Assembly: GCF_017654505.1 (NCBI RefSeq) | Contig: NC_054538.1 | Span: 63,716,678-63,780,677 of the forward strand | Reading direction: 5' to 3' | Source of the DNA: Polyodon spathula | Taxonomy: Eukaryota > Chordata > Actinopteri > Acipenseriformes > Polyodontidae | Length of the DNA stretch: 64,000 bases | Position numbers and translations under genes: made by a program | Notes under the pieces: model-generated | What the model saw: the letters and a program-made list of their open reading frames with translations, nothing else | The model's database searches: none | Told to the model about the DNA's origin: nothing | Shown here: positions 41,446-51,618 of the stretch, in pieces | Position numbering within the stretch: the first letter of the stretch is position 1 | How the letters are laid out: each line of letters opens with the position of its first letter

Positions 41446-42011
41446 TCCCAGTTAGGTTATAAATAGAAGATAGTTCAATATGTAATAACAGTTTTAGCGC
41501 ACACTGAGGAGGGACTAATACCACTCAAATGTTTGTTATTTCAGGCCATCTTCTCGACTCCTCAGGTTTTCCAGCTTTGCCATTCCTAACTATAGCGAGT
41601 GCCATTGACGCTTCTCTTTCAAAGTACTAAATTCACAAAATTAGTAAATTCCTTAAAAAAAAAAAAAAAAAAAAATATGCCCTGTGAAAAAAAATATTGA
41701 CCCTATTAAAATGGTCTGGCTATCCTGGTTTAGTGAATCATTAAGATTATTGTTGCTGTATACTGAAGTCTGTTTACATCTGGAAATATCGTAGATTATT
41801 TTGGCTTTATGGTTATTTGTTAGCATTAACGTTGTCCATCCATATAAGATTCAGTTCCAGCACATTCTACCAGCACATGCTAGAATACTTTACATAATAC
41901 TTCTGGATGAATTCCCAAAATATGCTAGGAATGTAATATACAGCGCATAAAGATGTCTGGTCAGTTTTGGAAATACATATAAAGCTATTAAAATACTCAC
42001 ATTCCACTCTG

Positions 42012-42310
42012 TATGGCAAGTTGTTTTAACATTTGATAGTCAGTTTCTGATATCAAAAATTCTGTTTTGGATATGAGTAATTTTGTCACATTTTTTATCT
42101 CAAAAATAGAATTGTTGAAATCAGAAACTGATTAAACAGTTGTTCGTGAATTTTATACATTAACAATTGTATTATTGATAGAAATAATTATATTTTTGAT
42201 ACAAAAAATAGTATTGAGAATTGCTGATGTCAAAAAATGGTATTTCTGATATCAAGAAAACATTACGGATATTAGAAATTGAGGATTAAATCTTAAAACA
42301 GCTTGCCATA
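42012..42310. mobile_element. MITE with TATGGCAAG inverted ends
   Basis: 299 bp. The left end reads TATGGCAAGTTGTTTTAAC and the right end inverts to TATGGCAAGCTGTTTTAAG, with similarity extending about 45 bp inward. The very AT-rich interior repeats a TTTCTGATATCAAAAA-like motif in both orientations. There is no coding capacity. The superfamily is not assigned. Confidence 0.7.
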
Positions 42311-43682
42311 TCTGTATCTGACATGCAGTTGCTTAAGGAAAGTAAATACAAATACAAATTTTATTGGGACCATCTGGATAATCTGGTTAACATATGTCCA
42401 GATATTTTACTGTGTGCTGTAATCTGTTACCATCAGTGAAATTGGCCCCAGTGGTGCTTATCTTAGGCTATGTGTTCTGTTATATTTAAAGGAAGCCTCA
42501 TCAAGCCAACTGATTGTTCAAGCCTGATAAGATTGCAGACAGTCCACATAACAAGTCTGACTGCCTTCCAGTCTTTACTTGGCTTTTTATCTATGTAGCT
42601 GTCAGTACTGGACCATTCCTCAAATACCAGCTAAAGAGAAAAGCTTGTTGCTGAGTTTGAACAGTGTCATAATTCAATGTTTATGTGGACTGCTCTGGGT
42701 GGGAAATAGGGTTTCTGTACATAATAAACCTGGTTGTCATTGCAAGAGATAATTATTAAGTTTCTTTTTAGAAGTACCACAAACGTATAAACAGAATGAG
42801 AAGTAAAGGCTATATAAAGATGCAGAACTAAAACGTATCAAAGGATTCACTGCTTTACTGTTTCAGGCTTCATGCCTTGCTTTCACATTACATTACTATA
42901 TTTTAATAGGCTTATTATGTGAGAAGTTGCATGTGTGGGTTCATAAGACGGTAAAGGTTTAGCTACCTGGCAACATTAAATCATCTATTTTGAGGAGAAA
43001 CAGGATTACCTCACTTCGACCTTTAAGTGTTTTACAAGTCATGCCTGCTTTTATATTTCACGTGGGAACGTCCTCACCTCCAGTTCTGCATAGTAGCCAG
43101 TCTGGAAACAGAGGCGTCAGCTATAATACTGGCATATATTAAGACAATCAAAAGTATTGCCATCACTGATGGAGCCTTTAAATGTTTTTAATGGCTGTTC
43201 ATTTGAAAGCAGGCTGCTGTTGAAATGTATAATGTAGGCTGCAGAAGAGCGGTTTTGTGTCTGCAAATTGATAAAGGCTGAGACATCCAGCTCAGTCCTA
43301 GATTCACTATGCATGACCTTGGGAAAGTGAAGTTATGTTGTGTTGAAAAAAGCTCTTCTGTAAGCAGGAACTGCACACTGTAGATTTAATATCAGTAGAG
43401 ACAGCTCTGCTACTCCCACGGTGTATACAATGTAAATTCCATATTTAAAATATAGAAGTGGAAAAATATCAGCTCAACACAATCTAACCACACTGCGATT
43501 GTTTGCCCTAAAGGCAAAAGAGATTTTTTTTTTAATACTTGCGATGTCTTGGAAATGTATGCCATTGGCAGCTTGGATGAAGTAGCCAATGAATTAAGCA
43601 GACAGTGTTATATTACACTTCTACAGACCAATGTTTTAAAAGAGGAACAATAATATGATACTAATATAACAATATCTTTAGT

Positions 43683-43800
43683 TTTATATAGCACCTTTCA
43701 TAGTGGACCACCATCACAAAGCGCTTTATAGAGGTAGGCTGTGAACTGCGCATTATATGCAGAGTTACTTACAATAAGACATCGTAACAGCAACATCACT
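43683..43800. repeat. Probable dispersed repeat
   Basis: TATATAGCACCTTTCATAGT and CATCACAAAGCGCTTTATAG are phrases seen widely in fish repeats, and GAACTGCGCATTATATGC follows. There is only one copy in this window, so support is weak. Confidence 0.3.
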
Positions 43801-46447
43801 GATAAGAAACACAGCACAGAGCTGATAAAACAGCACAAAGCTGATGAAACACATCATGTTATAGAGCATTAATTCCCAACATGTTTAAAAAAGATACGTT
43901 ACTGATCTATTTCCAAGTTTTAAAACCACTGTTCCAGTCTAGGAGGGCCCTTAGCCAAGACCAGTACTGGTGTTGGAAAACCAATTGTAAAATGTGTAAT
44001 TCTATAAGTTTGCCATAGTACAAACTAAAAAGTGAAGTGCTTGTCCACCATGTGTACAAGCAATACACAGTGCCAAGCTGCAATATAGAATCAGGAAACA
44101 AGAGGTCAGGGTGCAGTGACGACCTACTGGGACTCTTTCACTGTAAAATGAGAATATTCTCTACGTGACGAGAGAAAACCAAATATGTGCAACTAAAATT
44201 ACAGTTCAGTATGCTACATGAGACCCGTGCTGTGGTCATGGCTGGGCTCATGGCTGAAGGAGAAAGAGAAGTTCATTACCCTCTGCAGTGTTGATGTATG
44301 TATTTACCTAATAATAAATTGTCTGTAAAATATTAATAACACTCATAACTCGCTTTAGCTAAGTCCAGTAATTAATGTAAGGGAATCATGGCTAAAACTT
44401 TCTCTTTCAGAAAAAAAATCTGTATCACCCAGTCCTGTTGCCCACAGTCAAACTGCCATTTAGTGCCAGTTTAATATATACATATAAATGGGGATGTATA
44501 ACATATGTGTAAGCTTGGCTGTGAGAGCACTATATATTTGTGGGAACAGAAATGACCATCTTTTGCTGTCTGGGTACAGAAGATAATAGAATAAAATGCA
44601 GATCATTGTACTGTATCTGTGGGATCTTTGGTACTAGTGTGAATGGAACAATACAGTAATCCATTCGGCAAGCTGAAATTCTACCACCACTTTATCCCAG
44701 TCCCAGGGCTATTTGAGAGTCAGAGCGAGCAGTGTTGAGGCTAGAGTTATCTACACCACATCCATAGTTCTTTATGGGAGCTTAAGTCTACTGTAAATGT
44801 TTCAGTTTGATGTACTGGAATGACTCATTCTGCAGATTAATAAAACAGCACGAAAAGAGCTGGTGCAGCAATTTAAAGACATAGAACTTGTCTGTAATCT
44901 TCCTGGCTCAGAGCACTTTACATCACAAGTGAATTCAAAATTTGGTGTCATTTTGAGAAGCTAGTGCAGTGAATTCACTTTTGCTGCTGGAGTTGCATAA
45001 TGCACCTGCATGAATCAGATCAGATCGCATCCAGTACTATACAACAAGTGTTGAGAGATCTAGCATTAAATAACTTCAGCTGGATTATTTGGCTACAGTA
45101 ACTACAATACTCTATGTGTCCTGTGTATGCAGGTTGTCCACAACATTTATCACTGCACTTAGACACTAGGGACCGCACGTAGTCCGTATAGCAATTAGCC
45201 AACATACATGTTACAAGAGAACTTTACAAAAAATCAGAATGCAACATTTTCATAGGAGCACACAACACCTCTTAGAAATGTGTTTTCCACAGGAGCAGTT
45301 CAAAACGGGGTTCTGTTTGGCAAAGCAAATGTCACAACTCCAGAGACAAAGTAAACAAACAGTTGATTAGAGATGTGTTGTTGTTATTACCACTGCTTCT
45401 TGAGCCAATATCTGCAAACATATGTCCTTCCAAAACATATTAACAGTTGGTATAAGTTCTATAGGGCTTAAGCAGTGCATTAATATAGAATCCCCCAAAA
45501 AAGCAGTCACCCACATGACCCACCCTATGCTGGAAAACACCACCACAAACAGCAGACAGTATTGTCCTGGTCGTCCAGCTAAATAAACACCATGACTTGC
45601 CCAATACAGTTGTGAAAACTATAGCATTGTCTTCATATAGATTGTCCCCTTAACAGATGAATTGCTTGGGGCTATTGTTATTTGAAAAATGGACTGTTCA
45701 GTATTGATTTTTCCTTATTTAATATGCAAAATGTTTCTCATTAGGTATTCAGAATAGAGACTCATACAACATGCATTATTAACCAATGACCCTACTGTGT
45801 GAGCCCTGTATATTACATATTAAATCACTTTCCATTATAGTGGTCAATTTTGTAATTTTCCATTGATTCAGTTGTAGTGCCAGTATTATATATTTATTTA
45901 TTTTCTTTAAACCAAAGGTCATATTTTGGTAATGTAATGTATCTATTAGAATACAATGAATTAGCAATACAGCTATGACCAAAGATTTTGCATCTCCCTA
46001 TATAATTAAATCATTTTGCGTCACTGAGTCGAACGAAGCCTGTGGAATAATGCTACATTATTGAATTACATACTGCTTTGTAGTGTTCCATGCTAAACAA
46101 AAAACTGACAACAATTAAAAAAATGTGACATTTGAAAACTAAATACTACTGTACAACTATTATGGCTTCCGGTAGACTTTTGCAATATAGTTCTGTAGTT
46201 TCCTTGATTACATGGTGTTAAATAAAACATCGAAATTATATTAATCTTGTTTTTTCGTTTTTTTTTTTTTGTTATAATGGCTCAATCCAAAAAAACATAT
46301 GTACGCGATGCAAAACTTTTAGCCCTAGGTCGCGAGCGTGAGAACGCATGTAGACGAGTTAGGCTGTGAGGGACAGCTAACGCCTGAAAGAGAGTGCTAT
46401 CTGTGAAGTGGTGAAAGAGACCAGAGTGAGTCGGAAGACAAAGAACG

Positions 46448-46450
<3 letters not shown>

Positions 46451-46530
<80 letters not shown>
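46451..46530. repeat. (TA)n microsatellite
   Basis: About 39 uninterrupted TA units. Three overlapping ORFs on both strands are Ile/Tyr artefacts of this run. Confidence 0.95.
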
Positions 46531-46532
<2 letters not shown>

Positions 46533-47259
46533 TGTATTCATCAGAGCACGCACACCAAAATGTCTCTGGCAACATTTCACTGAACTTGGTTCTGAAGGAC
46601 TGTCTGATGAAATGTCAATGAACTCTTCTAACAGCTTTGATGGGACAGAGGGGACAGTTTAGCTTCAGTATTCTCACTAATGGGGATTGTAGCCCACAGG
46701 TGTTCAGTGGCTTGTTCCGTTCGATTACAGACACAAACTTTCCAGAGTTGTAGTTTCCTTTTAAATCTGGGCAATGAAATGAGTGCTCCCACCTTGGATA
46801 GTTTTATTAAGCTAATTAATTTCACTGAATACATCTGTGAGGTAACCCAGTCTTTCCAGCTACAAATTATCTTTCAGCATTTCTGCAAGTTTGGGTTTCT
46901 TATCAGCTAAGAAAGTACATAACTCTTCCTTGAGATTAAATATATGGGTACCTATCTCATCTCTGTATGCATGCGCAAGGAATGGTGCTCTGCACCCACT
47001 TCCTCACAAAGTGCAGCAAAACACCTGGAGTTTGTTGCTCTGGATTTATTAAAGAGTGTTACTGCTGGTGTTGTGCTGTGAGGGACCTGCTCCAGGTTTG
47101 GTGCTGGCTCCATGGCTGTAGCTCCCAACTCTTACTCCTTGTCTGTAAAACACAACAAAACAATAACAAACACAGACTTTGGCTGTATTACGTTGTCAGC
47201 ACAAGGGGCCGTACTGGCATAGCTGCATCCCGTCTGTACCCAAAAACTCCTCCTTGCAA

Positions 47260-47500
47260 TGAACCCATCACCATGGTTTCTCCAATAGAGGGCCGCCCCA
47301 CAGCTGATTGCAATGGAGTCCTTCCAGGTACATGCAGCTACGCACTCCCTCTAATATGGTCACCTTCCAGTTTCCTACCATCAAGGCAGTCCATCTAGGA
47401 GGAATCGTACCACCAACCTTTCACAGCGCCCTTTCTGGTTGGGAGGAAGATTTACAGTTCGAATTCTTCATCTCTCTGACACAGGCATTTGTCAAGCACT
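47260..47500 (+). repeat. Dispersed repeat family X, copy 2
   Basis: CGCCCTTTCTGGTTGGGAGG, then AAGATTTACAG and TCTCTGACACAG, parallels the 3' half of 34010-34205 and the inverse of 47735-47965. Only this half is clearly related. Confidence 0.4.
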
Positions 47501-47527
47501 CCCACCTTTCACTTCCAGAGCTTGGCA

Positions 47528-47620
47528 ACCCTACAGCCCTAACCCAACCCCAACTCTAACCTTAACAACCCCAGCCCTAAAATCTAACCCTAACCCACTA
47601 CCTAACCCTAAACTTGTTCT
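47528..47620. repeat. Degenerate interstitial telomere-like tract
   Basis: Contains many CCCTAA-type units (GCCCTAACCCAACCCC, TCTAACCCTAACCC, CCTAACCCTAAAC) with irregular spacing, between inverted copies 2 and 3 of repeat family X. It is not a perfect array. Confidence 0.5.
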
Positions 47621-47734
47621 CTCTTGCTTTCAATGCTCTTTAAGCCTGGTATCTGCTATTGCCTGTTGTCAAAATTGTTGTTTCTGGTTTTTCACTCCAT
47701 CTTATTTGTATGGTTCTGTATGATTCTGTATGAC

Positions 47735-47965
47735 ACACTGTGACAGAAATACAGTGATTCTTGGTGGTAAATCTCCCTCCCAACCCGTGAAGGCGCAGAA
47801 TAATAAGAATAGAGTACCTTGGACAAGTTGGCCCAACAGTTCTTTCCCAGGGTTCAAGGGAAGTCTGCCAGCTAGAAAGGGAGCGGATCTCCGGTGCATT
47901 AACTCATTGACCCAGAAGGGAAACGATGTGGCAATCACAGATTGGAGGGACTGCTGCACTCATTT
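47735..47965 (-). repeat. Dispersed repeat family X, copy 3 (inverted)
   Basis: The inverse complement aligns with 34010-34205 over about 170 bp (CCCTTTCTAGCTGGCAGACT, then CCTGGGAAAGAACTGTTGGG). It lies 235 bp from copy 2 in opposite orientation. Confidence 0.55.
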
Positions 47966-48762
47966 ACCAAGGAGTCATGTGTGATAGCATAAAAGGGAAA
48001 GGAGAGATGCAATCTGTTCCTTTCCATTGTTGTGATTGTTGTGATGTCATACGTGAGTATTTTGTTTGTTTTGTTGATTGTTGTTATTAGTAGACGGCTA
48101 ACACATTACAGAGCTGTTGCCAGAGGCCAGCACGAACCCGGACAACACTACACCTGTGCCACGATAATTATTGCATTTGCACCATGAGCACTACAGCACT
48201 CACCCAGGACTAGTGACTGTGTTTGCGTATTGTGCGTGTACTGTGCGATTTTTTTTTTTTGCTTTAGCAAATTTCTGTGCCACTATGTATGATGACACTA
48301 GAAGCTTTTTATCCACGGTGGTTGTGGATTTCATTATGGCTCTTTAACACCAAGCAATTCCTTAGCCTTTCATTCAAAAAAGGAATGTTGCTTGTTTTTA
48401 TATATTTCATGCTTGGTAATTAAACATCTCTGTAATTTGGAGGGTTTCAAACAATCATTGTACAGTACTTGTGCACAAATTACACACTGCAGTGGAGGTA
48501 TATCTCCACCTCCAGTACAAATAAAACCAAAATTCAAGTAGCCATCTTCGTATTTCATTAATTTTGCAGGGTTAATAATGGTTGAACTTGTTGAAGAAAG
48601 TTCTGTGTCATCATTCTGTGGGTTTTGTTATTTTGATGCTGATGGTCAAATAAAAAATGTATCCATATCTGGTATTTATTGTGTGTTTCTAACGATTTTT
48701 CAGCTTCTTTGTAATCTGTCATGCTTCTGCTGACATAGCTCTATTACACCGAGAACGTGTTC

Positions 48763-48870
48763 TGTAACCTGAGAACATGTTAATTTCTGTGCATGCTTAT
48801 GACATGCTGAAGCTAATAGGTTTCAGCATGTCATAAGCATGCAGGGAAAATAACACATTCTCTGGTTTAT
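48763..48870. repeat. Hairpin with 22-bp perfect inner stem
   Basis: Arms 48790-48811 and 48822-48843 are exactly complementary over 22 nt (inner ends GACATGCTGAA/TTCAGCATGTC) around a 10-nt loop. Imperfect pairing extends outward (TAACCTGAGAACATG against CACATTCTCTGGTTTA) to about 48 bp per arm. It could be a small MITE or a miRNA-like precursor. Confidence 0.7.
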
Positions 48871-49694
48871 TTTTGGAGGACCACTTGAAACCTCCTCAAG
48901 GCCCCCTAGTTGAGAACCCCTGGATTAGACACCTTCTATATATTTTTTTATGTCTAGTCATTAAAGTGGACTCAGAAAAAGACCCCCCCCCCCCCCCCCG
49001 ACGCCTGCCCTGCTCCTTCATCCAAAGATGCAGTTTTGTATACTTTTTTTGGCACATTACTGCCAACTCTTCCTACAAAGTGTTGAGCTATTTTCGCCTG
49101 TTTTTTACTGTTCTTAGATTTGTATGCTATAGGGAGAAAATACACTAGTTGTGCCATTGGTCATCATCGTTAGAATTCTCATCCTCATCCTCATCTTAGG
49201 CTGTGTTTGACCTACCACTTCACCTTGGGGGACCTTATCTGCACAGATTGATAACAAGTAACAAAACTTGTACATTTTGCCATCTGGTACAAAGAGAGTT
49301 TGTATGTAAGGGAATAGAAAAAGAAATGTAATCATGTATCATTTTAAATTATAGTCGATTTAATAGAAATGTAATAGTAAGATACATAGGAAAAAGAACA
49401 TATTATTATTACTTAGTTATTTGCAGATGCCGTAATCCAAGCTGATTTATAGTGTTTTTCAAACACTAAAATACAATTTTATTTTCTTTCATCAGAAAAA
49501 AAGTAAGGGGTATTAAAGGTGTCAAGGAAAAGTTAGTTTATGCAAGATAAAACTATTTAATATCATACTTTTCTGTACCTTAAATGTTCTTATTAAAATC
49601 CTAAAACAGCGCTTTTTAAAGATGCAGCTCTTAGAATATTTAGCCCCATCATTTACAATGTAAAGTTACACAAATGCTGAGGCTCTTGTATCCC

Positions 49695-49800
49695 ACGTAG
49701 GACACTGCTGCTGTAACCTTGAGCAAGGTACTTTACCCAGATTACTCCAGTAAAAACACAACTGTATAAATTGGTACCAGAATTTATATGTAAAAATAAT
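49695..49800 (+). repeat. SINE-type repeat fragment
   Basis: CTTGAGCAAGGTACTTTACC, ATTACTCCAGTAAAAAC and AACTGTATAAATTGG are hallmarks of a very common fish SINE body, recalled rather than searched. Its usual 3' tail is missing. Confidence 0.5.
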
Positions 49801-50779
49801 TACTCGTACCCCTATAAGTCGTTTGAACATCCTCTTAACCAATCTCGTTCAGTTTACTGAGACCACAGTTATTGATGTCACGCAATCTGCAATATTTCAT
49901 CTGTAACAATTGTGAAATGTTTAAAAGGGAGAGGGAAAAACCATCCTTGCTTGCTGGATGAATATACATATAAAGTATTTTACATTTGCAAACTCAACTG
50001 ATGTTTATTCCAGAAAGCTTTAATATAAGATAAATAAGTAGATTTTACATAATTGAGAAACATTAAAAATGCTGTCATTAATTCAATATTTGTGCAGTAA
50101 TATATATTCTGTGGTGAGTAGCATGTGTTTATCAGGTTGCCCAGAAAACTAATTGTCCTAAACTTATATTTTGTGTTCTTTACTGATCTTTTAAGAAAAA
50201 AATAAAAAATCTGTTCAGGGCCAAAGAAGGGAGAGGATGCATTTAAACCCTGTATTGCTCACTGCTATAAACAAATGCAGTACTTACAAATGTATTTATT
50301 CTATATCTGTCTTAGTCACTTCAGTTCAAAACACTCCCATTCCGTGGACATTTATTAAAATTGATCTTATGTCTACGAATGAATTCCATGTGGCTGACCT
50401 AAAAAAAAAAGAGTCCTTCATAAACCAATTTTTCACACAAACAATTACAAGTTCTGTGTCATTATGTTTCTTATGCTCACATTTTAAAGGGGAGAGGGAG
50501 GGATTTGTAGATTTAAGTTCAGCTTGTTTCTTTTTTTATGTAATTGTTAATGTAAAACTGCAACATTTTAATCAACTTGTGCACAGTTGAAACACTGGTG
50601 CAGTATTATTTTCAAGGTACGGTGCTTCTACTTTAACATAAGTATGGCTATTTATAGAGGCAGAGACACACCCTGACAAGGACTTTTAAAAACTAACCGT
50701 GGCTACAGGCTGTACTAGTCCTGCCACTCTCCCCTGAGATATGAACTGGAATATTATTAAGTAGTATATTTAGAAGAAT

Positions 50780-50953
50780 TTGTAGATTTTATTTTTCACT
50801 TTGGCATTATGGACTTTTTTTGTGTTGATCAGTGGCAAAAACTCATTTTTTAATTTAATCAATCCATTTAATTAAATCCATTTTGATTCCATGTTATAAC
50901 ACAATAAAATGAGAAAAAGTCCAAGGGGGGTGAATACTTTTGAGAGCCACTGT
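50780..50953. mobile_element. Tc1/mariner end fragment
   Basis: The right edge reads GGGGGGTGAATACTTTTGAG then AGCCACTGTA, the inverted end typical of a common fish Tc1-like family. Only one end is present. It ends about 50 bp before the Gmr1-like 5' LTR. The left limit is approximate. Confidence 0.6.
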
Positions 50954-51002
50954 ATCACAAGCTATTTAACATTGGGCCGACCCTAAAAGATGTTTTATGG
51001 AG

Positions 51003-51600
51003 TGTGATGAGTCAAAGGGATTTCGGTCTGTGATTCAGCCTCCCGACAGTAGATGGCATCAAACCAACTCGGGACTTCCCTTACCAAGATCTCATGACCA
51101 TGGCAAAAGTCATCTTTTGAGGGGCAGCACCTTGGTGAGGGGCGGAAGTACGAGTATGTAAATTCCAGCCACTGGAGTCAAGTGAAGGATAAGGACACTT
51201 GTCAGTTGGGGATTGGTGTTCCACTGACTGCAGAGGCGGGACATTACATATTAAAGGGAACGTACTACTGTGTTCGGGGTTGGTCCGAAAGTAAAATAAG
51301 AGGAGTAACGGGTAGAGGGAGAGACTGGTTTGGTGCAGCGGGATTTAAAAAAAAAAAAAAAAAACACTAACATTTCTTTTGTCTTTTTTTGTTTATGTAT
51401 GGTTTACCACGAAGACGATAAAAGACGAGTTATCACGATCTGTTTTGGATTTCACCCCTGCACTCCTTCCCTCACACCATTTTGTTTTCTTTTGTTATTT
51501 AATCATTTTGTTGTGTATAGATAATAAAAATAAATTATTTTATTTCTGTACACATAAATTACTGTCTGGACATTCCATTTAATACACTCTCGCCTCACAC
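51003..51600 (+). repeat. 5' LTR of the Gmr1-like element
   Basis: 598 bp, starting TGTGATGAG and ending CCTCACAC next to the primer-binding site. Near its 3' end it has AT-rich AATAAAAATAAATT signals suitable for polyadenylation in R, and an internal poly-A run near 51348-51364 that differs in length from the 3' copy. It is flanked on the left by GGAG. Confidence 0.92.
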
Positions 51601-51601
51601 G

Positions 51602-51615
51602 TGGTGTCAGAAGTG
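51602..51615 (+). other. Primer-binding site, tRNA-Leu type
   Basis: TGGTGTCAGAAGTG begins 2 nt after the 5' LTR end. It is complementary to the 3' end of vertebrate tRNA-Leu including CCA. The match stops after 14 nt. The Gag start codon at 51619 follows only 3 nt later. Confidence 0.75.
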
Positions 51616-51618
51616 AAA

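Larger units (their letters stand above)
42311..47259. other. No recognisable gene
   Basis: AT-rich DNA with one repeat fragment (43683) and one long TA run (46451). No exon or RNA gene supported. Confidence 0.4.

Noticed and set aside
46282..46662. Three overlapping ORFs on both strands
   Set aside because: All are created by one TA run; the same IY pattern appears in every frame.
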